Positions 37,601 through 48,120 of a DNA stretch of 64,000 nucleotides are shown piece after piece. The notes under the pieces were generated by a model. It saw nothing but the letters and a program-made list of their open reading frames with translations. It was not told the origin of the DNA and made no database searches. The translations under genes and the position numbers were made by a program. This DNA is from Anticarsia gemmatalis. Lineage: Eukaryota > Arthropoda > Insecta > Lepidoptera > Erebidae. The DNA lies in assembly GCF_050436995.1 (NCBI RefSeq), contig NC_134766.1, forward strand, positions 4,960,001 to 5,024,000, given 5' to 3'. Every line of letters begins with the position of its first letter. Positions within the stretch are counted from its first letter, which is position 1.

Positions 37601-40600
37601 TCCTCGTGGAAACGACAAAAGCAATATTGAAAGTATATAATTTCATAAAATATCAATATTACGAATAGAAGGTGTAAACATTGGCAGGATGTTGTACTAA
37701 ACTCATAGCAACACGACACTCGTATGCACATGCTAATTACCTTTTGACACTATTGCATAGTTGCAACTGTTTCACTTACCTATGCAATACGCACATATTT
37801 TTATAGGTAGAATATTATTTGTTAAATAATAAGTAGGCAAGAAGGGTTTTCATTACCTTACCAATTGTAATTTCAATACACGAATGCACTAAGAGATTTG
37901 GTTGATCATGGATCGATAAAAAGAGCTTTTGCGCGGTGTTCTGAGAAAATCATAACTTTAAGATGATATTACGCCACTGCTGGGAAAGTACCGCCTTCCA
38001 GAATAGAAAAGCAGTCTGATTGGGAACATTGCATTCCAATAGTATCTGTTGAAGATCTTTCAGGCATACAAGCTTTTTTCATGGGTTTTTCGCAGGTTTA
38101 AAAAGTGGCCTTCCAAAGTCATTAGTGTGTTGTCTAAGCTTTAAGTTGCATGGAACGCTAATGCTTACACTTTTCAGCGATCATTGCTTTACAAAACACA
38201 AAATTATACACCAAAGATATGTTTTTTTGTACATAGCAAATGGTGCAATAGTCGCATGATCATCACATAAATCATTCCCCAACGATACGCTTAAACAACT
38301 CCTTAAACTGTCTCGTTACTTCTTTATGATGATATATTTCACTGCAACCATATCCTTCCTCAATAAATAAGAATAAAGTAAATAAAAGGTACAGCCAGAC
38401 ACTGGGCGACCTTGAGAACAAAACTGTACCTGCGTATTGTAACGTTTTGAATTTTGCCACAGATTTTCACCAATATTATAGTTGCGCAGACAATTTAAGC
38501 AGTCTGAAATTGTATGACGCATAGGGTTTTCCTTCGCGAAACAAATATTTGATTTGTGTGGGAATCGAACCGCAGACACGCGGATGCGATCGTAACCGTT
38601 GCGCTGAACGCGCCATTAAATTTAACTGCTTGGAGATAGTTGTAATAATATTCAGTAAATACTCAGCTGTCCCTTTAGGGTTTTTTCGCGTTTCGTTCTA
38701 TAAAAAGTTACTTGTAGTCTTACATTAAGTTACATTAAGTGTAGTACACTTAAAGTAGTTTTTGGTTATGGAAAGATTTTTAAATCTACACCATTTCTAC
38801 GATATTCCCCTTCAAAAACAAAATGTGTAACTTATAATTGTGTTCTGCAGTTTCATTTGTGTAGTAGTGATTACTCCATTCTCTAATATAACCAACAACC
38901 TGCTATCGAATGTTCATACACACAAAAAGATTTTTCCAAATCCGACGAGTAAAAAGAAATTCGCCTGTTCAAACAAAACAGTCTTCAAGCTATCTTATAT
39001 TAGTAAATATTAATCAAGAACACCCGTGACTTAAACGTAACCTGATGTGAAGTAGGTACCTACTTAATGCAAACTTATGAGGGTAGATCGAAAAAGATAA
39101 ATCGGAATTCATTATGTAGGTCTTAAATCTAATAGAGGCATAGATAATGCAATCACTTCTCATCGCTAACACTTTGTTATTCCAGGAGAACCCATCGAAG
39201 CACCCGATAATAATCCTGAAGGACGTGTCGTACCTTCACCTGCAAGCGATCTTGGAGTTCATGTACGCGGGCGAGGTGAACGTGTCCCAGGAACAGCTGC
39301 CTGCCTTCCTCAAGACTGCGGCCAGGCTTAAGGTACCTTATAACTAACTATATCAACCTTCCGGGCCACGTCAAAGGCCTTCGGGTGGCCTGAACAACTT
39401 TGACACTAGGTTGAGCACTAACCATACGATAAGAAGATCAACCTTCCAACTATGTAGGAGTCGGCTTCCAGACTCACAGCTGAATACCAGAGTTTTACAT
39501 GGAGCGACTGCCTAACCGACCTCCACAATCCAGTTGCCTGGGTTATAACACGATATCTTTCGGTAAGACTGGTTGTCAGACTATCCTTTCTTCCAACTAT
39601 GTTGGAGTCGGCTTCCAGTCTCACCGGATGCAGCTGAATACCAGTGTTTTACATGGAGCGACTGCCTATCGGACCTCCACAACCCAGTTACCTGGGTTAT
39701 AACTTTCAAGACACCTCTTAACTAACTGATTGATCGTTATCTCTGAACCGATAAAGTCAAAGTCAAAGTCAAATATTCTTTATTTCATAAACTTTAACAA
39801 GTATTTGAAATCGTCAAAATATTTTTTTATCTACCACCGTTTCGGAAAAGCTGTTGCTCGTGAGAAGAAACGGCAAGAAACTCACGGCTTGCTCTTTTTA
39901 AATGTCAATATTTCCAAATTAATAACAATGTCATAATATTGAAATATAACAAATAATAACAATGTCATAATAATTAATAACAATGTCATAATATCAAATT
40001 GAAATACATTATTTTGAAATAGACTTGGTAGAAGCAGCACAGTCCCAAGCTTTGTTATCATCTAAATAATCTTTAATAGTATAATATCCCTTACGACATA
40101 AATTACTTTTAACTAATAACTTAAATTTATTGAGACTTAAATTTTGAATTTCACTCGGGATTTTATTGTAGAATCGCACACACTGACCTCTGAAGGATTT
40201 ATTAATTTTTTGGAGCCTAGTGACTGGGATAACAAGTTTGTCTTTATTGCGTGTATTTATATTGTGCATGTCACTCTTTTTTTAAAAAGGGCGATATTTT
40301 TATGTACATAAATTAAGTTTTCATAAATATATTGACTTGCCACTGTCATTATATTTATTTCCTTGAATTTTTCCCTTAGTGAATGTCTACTTCCTAAATT
40401 ATAAATTGCACGAATAGCCCTTTTCTGCAGCACAAAGATGGTTTGGGTGTCGGCAGCATTACCCCAGAGTAGAATTCCATAAGACATGACACTATGGAAG
40501 TAACTGAAGTAGACTAACCTAGCTGTTTCAATGTCAGTAAGTTGACGAATTTTTCTGACCGCGTAGGCTGCAGAACTAAGTCTATTCGCCAATTGTGATA

Positions 40601-43194
40601 TATGAGATCCCCACTGTAACTTACAATCAATTGTAATGCCTAAAAATTTAGCATTATCCACAAGGTCCAACACATCTTCCTTCATCTTTACTGCTGTTTT
40701 CACTGGTTTGACATTAGGTGTTACAAATTTTATACATTTAGTTTTTTGCTCGTTTAAAAGCAAATTGTTAACATCAAACCAGTGTACCACCTTTGAGATA
40801 GCAATGTTCACGTCGTCAAATGTGGTTTGTTGTCGTTTAAGTTTAAACAATAATGAAGTGTCATCTGCGAACAGTACTATCTCGTGATATAACCCGATAT
40901 CCCGATGATTAAGACATGATATCGAAAGGTCGAAAGTTCGAAGCCCGCCTATTGTTTTATTCATTACTGGTGAGGATAAATGATTGTTTGTAATTTGTAA
41001 TGAGCCGTTTTCTACCTTCAGATATTATTTTTATTTAAAATCTGGAGATTATTCCTAGAATAAAATCATCACTAGAGAAAACTAACCTTAACTAAGATAT
41101 TGATTAATTTATTTGCAACTACATAGATAAGATAGAGCCATTTTTCTATAGAAGCTTTCTAAATACATTATTTAATCAAATCGAGGATGCTTATTACCTA
41201 ACCATTAAAACGCGTAATGGGCATTATATATTATGTTTTTGAAACTATTCAGATAATTTTATCATTTGGTATATTTCCGTCACATTTTCCTCATTGTCGA
41301 ATGTTTTGTGTTTAATGTTCGAACTAAACGAAATCATAATAAATTTGATAATACTTCCATATTTCTTGTGTAGCGGAAATCTTTTACAAACAAACGCAAA
41401 GTATAATCAGACAAGAAACTAATAAGTTTCAATACCACAATTACTTTTTCTATTAGATATCAGGCGATACCTTTAAAAAATTGTCAAAGCGTGCCTAAAG
41501 TGCGCCATATTCTAAATCTCTCTGATTAAAAAAGAAATTAATATTTAGCAATTTTTACTTTTAATTTACTTTATTAGTTATTATTTTTTAAAATGTATTT
41601 AACAAAAATACTTAAATATAAATATAATTAAAATAAGGCATCATAAAATATCTCCGCATCGCCGTCCTCGGGTAACGTGCCCAGAAGACTGGCAGCATTG
41701 CCACGTTGAATGGCAATACTTATTCTTCGTCCTCTATAAGAATATAGAGAATCATATCTTACTAGATTAAATACGGTATCTTAAAAATACTGTTAGGTAT
41801 GTGTGCAAAATTCTCATTCAACAATTTAAATGTTCATGTAAACTTTACGCTTATTTATCACACTATGGCCTGTGACCCCAAACAGGTTTGAACAGTTGCG
41901 TGTTATGATTTTTTTCTTACATTTAACAAAAATATTGATTCTGTTGTTCGTATTGAGGTCATTGTAAAATGCATGTCTATTGATTTCCTTACTGTAGGCT
42001 ATTTTAAACTGTCCACTTAGACGAAAATAGAAGGGGGTTTGGTATCAATCGATAGTGCTGAAATATACAGTGTTTTAGCCTTACAGACTGCTCGCGGTAA
42101 AGTGCCTAGAGTTTGTAAAGTAAAGAAGAAGATAGTTCTTGCAATATTTTATGAAAATCCATTCTATAGCTTATGCAAACATCTAATGTAGGATTCAAAA
42201 GGAAATAAAGCATATAAGTTCTATAGGGAGGTCGTAACAATGACGTTCGTTGGTCTCCGCCAATTGGCCATATAATATTATTTTAGGGATGGCATGAATT
42301 TCAAAATTTTAAGCATGTCTCGGGTATAGTGTGGCAGTGATGATTTTTTCGGTCTGACTGAAATATTAGTTTGGTGTTACATAGCTTTATTGAAATTTAT
42401 ATGAGAAAATTGTTGACAAGTTTGTCCAAGTAATGTGCCTACTAAAAACGCATTCGAATTCATATTACATCTTAACAAGACTGAAAATACCGTACTACGC
42501 GAAATAGTACCAATATTATTCTTCAGAAAACGGTACTACCACGTAAATAAAATACACTTGTATGTATAATGTATGAACGTGTATGGAAAGTGATCGTGAG
42601 ATGTCCAAGTGATTGATGTATGACATGTATGTATAAGACAATTGATGCACAAACAACCGTGTTGTTTTATATTGCTATTGTTACAATGTTGTTGCATTTG
42701 ATGAGATTAGATCATACATCTAGATTTTGTGCCCATATGTATTGTAACTATTAAGTGATATCTTGATGTAAATATATTTTGAGAAGTTGAGTTTTTGAGA
42801 CCTCATATTATGTCTCACTTTGGAAAAAAATGTGTAATAATATGTATGTGCCTAGTGACTGTATTAAACTTTAAGGTTTGTTTATTTTATATTATTGAGC
42901 ATTGAGAACTACACACTATTAATTTATTCGGATCTGAGAAACTCAGTCCGCTCGCGCTGAGCCGACAGATATTAACGTAATCCACAATAAGTTTGATTGT
43001 ACGTTTTACGGTTAAAGTTCAGTAAAAGAAACTTAATTGTTAGTCAAATATGTGCCCTCAATGAATTGATATTTCAAAATACATTGCCTCAGGACATCAA
43101 AGATATTTTATTAATTTTCACCATTGTTATGTTCCAGGTGAAGGGTCTAGCCGAGCCGCCGCCACAGATGCCCAGCATCAAGCGGGAAGGCTAG
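34568..43194 (+). CDS. lolal: Lola-like BTB protein (lolal / batman), spliced
   Basis: Join 34568-34663, 35614-35700, 39186-39332, 43138-43194: 128 residues plus stop, all junctions phase 0. The protein is almost only a BTB/POZ domain (about residues 30-100). It starts MGDQQFFLKWNDFQTNM and carries the family-typical LACEGQTCKAHKMVLSACS and LEFMYAGEVNVSQEQLPAF. Drosophila Lolal (127 residues) is a nuclear BTB adaptor that works with GAGA factor and Polycomb/trithorax response elements. It has no zinc finger, so DNA binding needs partners. The short tail ends PSIKREG, containing a sumoylation-type IKRE. It lies downstream of peb on the same strand and convergent with Gale. Near-complete identity to the fly protein makes the call secure. 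Confidence 0.95.
34664..35613 (+). other. lolal: lolal intron 1
   Basis: AT-rich intron with one hairpin MITE at 35420-35534, about 80 bases before the acceptor. Nothing else was recognised. Confidence 0.85.
35420..35534. mobile_element. 115 bp hairpin MITE, copy 2
   Basis: It starts GCCCCCAGTTTCTAAGTACA, and its right half (CTACCGCTAAATGTACCTCAG) is the reverse complement of the left. It lies about 80 bases upstream of the lolal exon 2 acceptor. Confidence 0.9.
35614..35700 (+). CDS. lolal: lolal coding exon 2
   Basis: The acceptor TTTTCCAG ends at 35613 and the donor TTAGAG|GTAAGT lies at 35700/35701. The 29 codons form the middle of the BTB fold, VTLACEGQTC to FKSLLE. Confidence 0.96.
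35834..35951. mobile_element. 118 bp hairpin MITE, copy 3
   Basis: It starts CCCCCGGCTTCTGAGGTACA and ends CAGAAACCAGGGG. It lies only 300 bases after copy 2, on the other side of lolal exon 2, so the 87-nt exon is flanked by two copies. Confidence 0.9.
37030..37110 (+). mobile_element. tRNA-type SINE remnant
   Basis: A B-box-like GTGGGTTCGATTCTCACGCC at 37090-37109 follows a tRNA-like stretch. The acceptor stem does not pair and the anticodon arm is degraded, so it is a SINE head and not a tRNA gene. Confidence 0.5.
38545..38625 (-). mobile_element. tRNA-type SINE head
   Basis: On the - strand it reads GGCGCGTTCAGCGCAACGG (A box region) and then CGGTTCGATTCCCACAC (B box), the typical head of lepidopteran tRNA-derived SINEs. 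The body is not clearly preserved. Confidence 0.6.
39186..39332 (+). CDS. lolal: lolal coding exon 3
   Basis: The acceptor TTATTCCAG ends at 39185. The 49 codons run from ENPSKHPIIILK to KTAARLK. The donor is AAG|GTACCT, weak at positions +4 to +6. If the intron were kept, the protein would end after four extra residues (VPYN) at a TAA. The exon encodes the second half of the BTB domain. Confidence 0.95.
39365..39430 (+). mobile_element. 5S-type SINE, 3' fragment
   Basis: CCACGTCAAAGGCCTTCGGG through CACTAACCATACGATAAG matches the end of the full copies. The head is missing. It begins about 30 bases after the lolal exon 3 donor. Confidence 0.75.
39433..39700. repeat. Two tandem units of an interspersed repeat
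   Basis: Two units, about 39433-39583 and 39587-39700, share CTTCCAACTATGT, GAGTCGGCTTCCAG, GCTGAATACCAG, TTTTACATGGAGCGACTGCC and CCTGGGTTATAAC. A third unit lies at 43329-43520. I recognise the family as a very abundant lepidopteran interspersed repeat, but cannot name its class from sequence alone. Confidence 0.75.
39755..40900 (-). pseudogene. 5'-truncated LINE with reverse-transcriptase C-terminal fragment
   Basis: On the - strand the frame 40964-40257 carries the RT catalytic block YHEIVLFADDTSLL followed by NLLLNEQKTK, KFLGITID and LQWGSHI, all typical of non-LTR reverse transcriptases. A second frame, 40269-40009, continues the same protein (NTRNKDKLVIPVTRLQKIN..), so a frameshift lies near 40257-40275. 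The 3' end finishes in TTTGACTTTGACTTTGAC at about 39757-39774, a tail usual for lepidopteran LINEs. The 5' break is near 40900, just before the FADD block. It is in antisense orientation to lolal. Defective: no N-terminal RT and no endonuclease. Confidence 0.8.
41640..41760. repeat. Unclassified GC-richer repeat remnant
   Basis: A patch with CGCCGTCCTCGGGTAACG and CAGAAGACTGGCAGCATTGC stands out from the AT-rich intron and looks like a fragment of an interspersed element. No open frame of note, and I cannot assign a family. Confidence 0.35.
43138..43194 (+). CDS. lolal: lolal terminal coding exon
   Basis: The acceptor GTTATGTTCCAG ends at 43137. It encodes VKGLAEPPPQMPSIKREG and TAG at 43192-43194. 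The last residues match the fly protein end. Confidence 0.94.
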   Translation: MKGLAEPPPQMPSIKREG

Positions 43195-43328
43195 CCCAGC
43201 AGTGCGCAAGTGCCCTAAAGACTTTAGTGAACATATGTATCAGAAACACCAATGTAACATTACCTTTACACTTATTATTATACTGTTCATTCTGTTATAT
43301 ATACTAACTTACATCAATCAACCTAGCC

Positions 43329-43520
43329 TTTCTTCCAACTATGTTGGAGTCGGCTTCCAGTCTCACCCGATGCAGCTGAATACCAGTATTTTACATGGAA
43401 CGACTGTTTATCCAACCACCACAACCCAGTACCTGGGTTATAACACGATACTCCTCGTTAAGACGTTGTCAGACTTGCAAGCTACTGACTACTGGCAACG
43501 ACTGTCAAATATATTTGAAA
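43329..43520. repeat. Third unit of the lepidopteran interspersed repeat
   Basis: It shares CTTTCTTCCAACTATGTTGG, GTCGGCTTCCAGTCTCACC and ACCTGGGTTATAACACGATA with 39433-39700 and extends further, to GACTACTGGCAACGACTG. It lies in the lolal 3' UTR region. Confidence 0.75.
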
Positions 43521-46500
43521 GTGGCACTCCGGTCCTACAATTTACCGCGCCTTCTGATACTCGACGGAACTCGATATGTAACCCATCTACAGTCTGTTGT
43601 TACATAAGGCATATACATTTTTTCAAAATAAAATAGGTCGCTACACTCGCTACAAAGTAATTATTTGTTCAAAACTTATCTGAATTTACAATTTCGTAAT
43701 CCGAATTTCATTATACAGGAATACAGAAGTGTATTAAAAACATTATACATAACTAAGCACTTCTATTTTAAACAAGATATGTATAGTTATATAACAGAAT
43801 GAACAGTATATAAATATATAACAGTTAAAAGTAACCCCCTAAACCCGCACATTAGTACTACATTGTCGGCCAGTGGTGTCAACACAAAATATATATTTAA
43901 CAATAAAAAATCTATATATAAATACTTAATAAAAACAGGCTGTGTGTACTAGCTATAGTCAAATAAAAACATATTTTTCTCACAAAACGGAACCAAGTCT
44001 TTTTAGCCAGATTTTTTTTTATTGACATCATTGGTCATAGATCTTATTCGTTTTTTTTTAATGTCTTGCGTTGTGCACAGCTTATATCTCACACTTGGAA
44101 CTGGGTTTAACCAGGATCTCACGTGATGTGTGTTTTATTGTAATAAGTATGAAAGAAATCAAAATGTAGTGTTCAGAATGTGGAGTTTTCTTTTTCTCAT
44201 ATATTGTGGTACTTATATTAGTGTGCTTTGGCAAATCGTGTGTTAGTAGCAACTTAAATCTTATTAAAAACTATAATTTCACTATGAAACCATAAAAATT
44301 ATATCTTATGATCGTTTATCTTTGCTAAATAAGTATTGATATCAGATAGAATTTTGTCAGTTGTGTTCTATAACTGTCACTTTATCCATCAAATAGGTTA
44401 TTTCATATTTGTCCATAAGCTAGCCTTTAGTATGATATACATTCTTATGCCCGATACCCCCAACGCGATTTGCCACAGCACTTCGTAATTCATTTTCCAT
44501 GATTTCATATAAGTATGGTATGGTGGCATTATTTATTCTTGGCTCGCCTCCTGCCTTGCTCCGTAAGTTACCTAACGACCAAAGTTTAACTAGATTTTAA
44601 TATCAACTACCCCCTTCTACTATATGTCCAATGGGGCGGAGGAATAGCCACCCCTATATCTTATAATAGATTTATAATAAACTTAACAGATGCCGCTTAA
44701 GTTTTCTTTTAAAAACTTGTTTATGAGCCTCGTGTCTTGTATCTAAGCGTACATATGAGGCATAGATTGATCATGTTTCATTTACCTTAGCTTGCAAAGA
44801 CCAAGATGATGAAGATTTTGACCAAGATGTACTGAACTGATACCGTATAATATCATTACTTCTCGCATGTTATGACAATGTAGACAAAAGATATAAATAT
44901 ATCTGCTTTGACAACATGTATTTTTGAATGTCTTCAATTCTGAAACACGTGCATAACATACATAATTAAGTGAATACGCAATCCACATTCAGGCGAATTG
45001 ATTATCCTGTAAAATCAGGAAAAAACTAGATATCTGTTTTCCCCTCGCTCATTGGACAGACATAAACTAAGAATGAAACATATGCTACCATACCAATGCC
45101 TTCATAGTTAATCCACATTACCGATGGTTGCCTTACAGTTGCAACACACTGCAATATGGATTTATTACCTTAAAACTACACTTCACACTTATACTCGAAA
45201 TAAATCATCACTTTTATCGCAAGTGACGATTATTTTTATAGTGAAATATTTATCACAAAAGGTATTAAAAATCTGTATTGCAGTAAGCAACATTGCTTAT
45301 AGAGATATTAGGTGTTTGTTGATATTAATTTCATGTATAAAATACACCATAATATCCCATAATATTACGCTAGTATGAACGTTTATGTAATATCCGCGCT
45401 TCTTATTTACGCTTCGATAATTCCTTATGAATGTACGAATGTGTTATATATTTTGCACGTTGCATACAATAAGTATGTGTAGTTTTTGAAAAACAATGCA
45501 ATCCATTGAGTGTCTAGTACAAAAGAATGTTCGAATGGTGAAATTTACTTTTTTCTTGAATAAATATCATGAAAAATTTGTCTTACAACTTGACACAAAA
45601 TAAACTCGCGGCCATTTTTTTGTTGTGACAAAATTGCGCGCCAAATTGTGCTTGGTTGATGAAATGACCAATGTGCTTTGTCTTGTGTTAAATTGTAAAT
45701 GCTTTGAATAAGTTTCTTTGTCGTTTTTTATAATGAAATAGGTGCAATTTTATCTTTTACGGGACGTTTCGAAATATTGTTGCAAAGTGATTACTTATCA
45801 TCACTGCAAGTGCAGACGTGACAAGAACTTTAATTATTCATTTATAAACTAATCAAACAATGCAGGAAAGCAATTTTTTTCTGGAATATTTTTGTTTTTG
45901 TGATCAGTGTGATCATTTTGGTTATTGCATTAAATATGCTTTAAAATTGTATTGTAACAATATTTCCCGAACGCACCGTTTCAATAACTTATAGCATAAG
46001 TATAAAGGTTTTCATATAGATTCTTTTAGTTAAGAATTCAGCACAATATATAGATTTCTGGCATTTTTATTTCACGCGTTTACAAATGAAATGTTATGTG
46101 ATATTGATGCAGTTGAACACAGACTTGATATTAACACATGTGATTTTAATATAATAAATATTAATAATATAACTGTATCATTATCACATTATAATAAAGG
46201 CATTTCTAAGTGCACTGCCTAGTAACTACTTCTATCTACCCCCTCTTTTACAGATAACCTCAATTTAATCGTTAGTCGAATGTTGTAAAAATGTAAATCT
46301 GATATTTTTAGACAGAGTTAACGGTATGTGCTGAATAATCACGTGGTAACTAGTTGTAATGATTGAAATTATGAAAGATTTGTAATTTTAGATAATACAG
46401 ATTAATTAAAATATTTGTTGTGTTTTATTTTTGTGTATGATTACCATTGTTTAGTAACGGTCCAAAAGTTAGCCTTGAAGTGATATGGAATTGGAACCCG

Positions 46501-47557
46501 TGACCTATTGAGATATATAACAGCTTTGCTTAAAAAAGTTGACGGATGTCAGGTTATGAAATAAACAATCAAAATTGTATCCGTAATGATTACTTTATTA
46601 ATATAAGTTACAACGACAATCACATGTAGACATTAAAATTACATAAATAGCACCGTAAATAAATAATAAATAGTTTAACCATAAAGAATGCACTCAAGGA
46701 ATGATTATTTGGTAATTAATTATTTATAAGAATCAACTTATAAGATAGGTTCACAGTTTTTACAAAAGCACCTAATTTGCAAAATTTATGAAAATAAACG
46801 AATAAATAAATAGTATTCGCCATTATTATCACTGGGTTTCCAACTATTCGAAAAGAGGTTCATCTTCCCAGTGTGGGTCAAAGCAAGGTCTTTGGTTTTT
46901 AAAAGATCTTTGGCTGAAAATGTTGGCTTTTACTCTATAGAAACCAAGTGCTAAAATTATTACATAATAGTTAAATGAATCTTCTTAAATCTAGACATTA
47001 TATTATTTTGTTTTAAAATTCAGGCATTATCTGAAAAACAAAGTTTAAAAAACATACTGTAAAATTTTTAAAATAATCTTTCATAAAATATTTTAAATGC
47101 TTTAGCATATATTTGGTATGTATAACTTTGGTCCTAAATTATAATAAAAACAACAAAAATATGAATTACATAAAGTAAAAAATATTAATATATGGCAACA
47201 TAATAGGAACGTTTTAATTTGGTCAATATAATTTTTTATATGGTAACTTATTCGATTTCAAAATCCTTACTTCGATTGTAAAATAAATAACTATTTTGAA
47301 CTTAATTGAAAAATAATTTTCTCTATTAACAACTAAATGGCAACTAACTTTGTATATAAAAATAATGAACTAATATTTTTTTGGCTTCTTAATACACTTA
47401 CATTACATAATCAGTTTTTATTATTCGTATTTTTTCACAATAAAATATCAATAATAATTTTAAAAGCCTGTTTTGTGTTTAACCAGTAGATATGCTAACC
47501 ACGACTTAACTGGAGTGGTGTCAAAAAATCTGCAGATATGTTCGTCTTAGACAAACT

Positions 47558-47745
47558 AAAATCCTATTAATATAAATGCGAAAGTTTGCAAGAATATTAG
47601 ACATTTAGAAAAACTACTGAACAGACTTCAATGAAAATCTACCTGCATGTAGATTAGACATCAGAATAACACATAATTTATGTTACTTTTTAGACATTTA
47701 ACGCCTTTTCTACCTATATACATCTCGCGGGTACAATATCTAGCT
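47558..47745 (-). mobile_element. RTE-like tail remnant
   Basis: CCTATTAATATAAATGCGAAAG is the reverse complement of the usual 3' end of the RTE-like family and is followed by diverged internal sequence. Confidence 0.45.
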
Positions 47746-47866
47746 ATGTACTTGGTAAACAAGTTAAAAAAGTAGAATTTAGCTTTAATTCAGCCTACTA
47801 TACACAGCTATATACATTTAAGAAGTAAATGTACCGGCATGAATTTTTGATATTTAAATTTAAGAA

Positions 47867-48120
47867 TTAATTTTTCTTTGTTTTATGCGTTGTCTTAAAT
47901 CCCTCGGGGTTCTGTTTCTGCCATCTCCACGTGTCCCGGCACATGTCTTCTAGTGTCCTGACAGCTCGCCAGCCCAACAGACGGTGGGACAGACTGACGT
48001 CGGCGTAGTTCTCAGCGATATCGCCCGCTCTACGAGCTACTATGCGGTGTGGGATGGGACGACCTGAAGCGGACTCGAAAGCCGCGATCATTTGGAGTAC
48101 GGAGTAGCCGGTGCCGGTAC
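47867..48120 (-). CDS. Gale: Gale terminal coding exon
   Basis: The acceptor TTGTTCCCAG lies at 48130-48121 on the - strand. The exon completes Gly 276 and encodes TGTGYSVLQM to TTHKTKKN, with the stop at 47869-47867. Confidence 0.95.

Larger units (their letters stand above)
35701..39185 (+). other. lolal: lolal intron 2
   Basis: It contains hairpin MITE copy 3 (35834-35951) and tRNA-type SINE remnants near 37030-37120, 37380-37440 and 38545-38625 (the last on the - strand). A direct repeat of the word AAAAATATCATCCATAGA lies near 37544 and 37573. The rest is AT-rich and unassigned. Confidence 0.8.
39333..43137 (+). other. lolal: lolal intron 3
   Basis: Repeat-rich intron: a 5S-SINE tail (39365-39430), a tandem pair of a noctuid-type repeat (39433-39700), a reverse-strand LINE fragment (about 39755-40900) and a GC-richer unclassified repeat near 41640-41760. 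The remainder is AT-rich without a recognised feature. Confidence 0.8.
43195..47866. other. Convergent intergenic region (lolal and Gale 3' ends)
   Basis: It holds a unit of the 39433 repeat (43329-43520), an RTE-like remnant on the - strand (47558-47745) and long AT-rich DNA with many possible polyadenylation signals for both strands (for example AATAAA near 43627 on +, TTTATT near 47417 on +, which is AATAAA for Gale). A CGCGCCAAA E2F-like word lies at about 45636. No gene was recognised. Confidence 0.6.
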
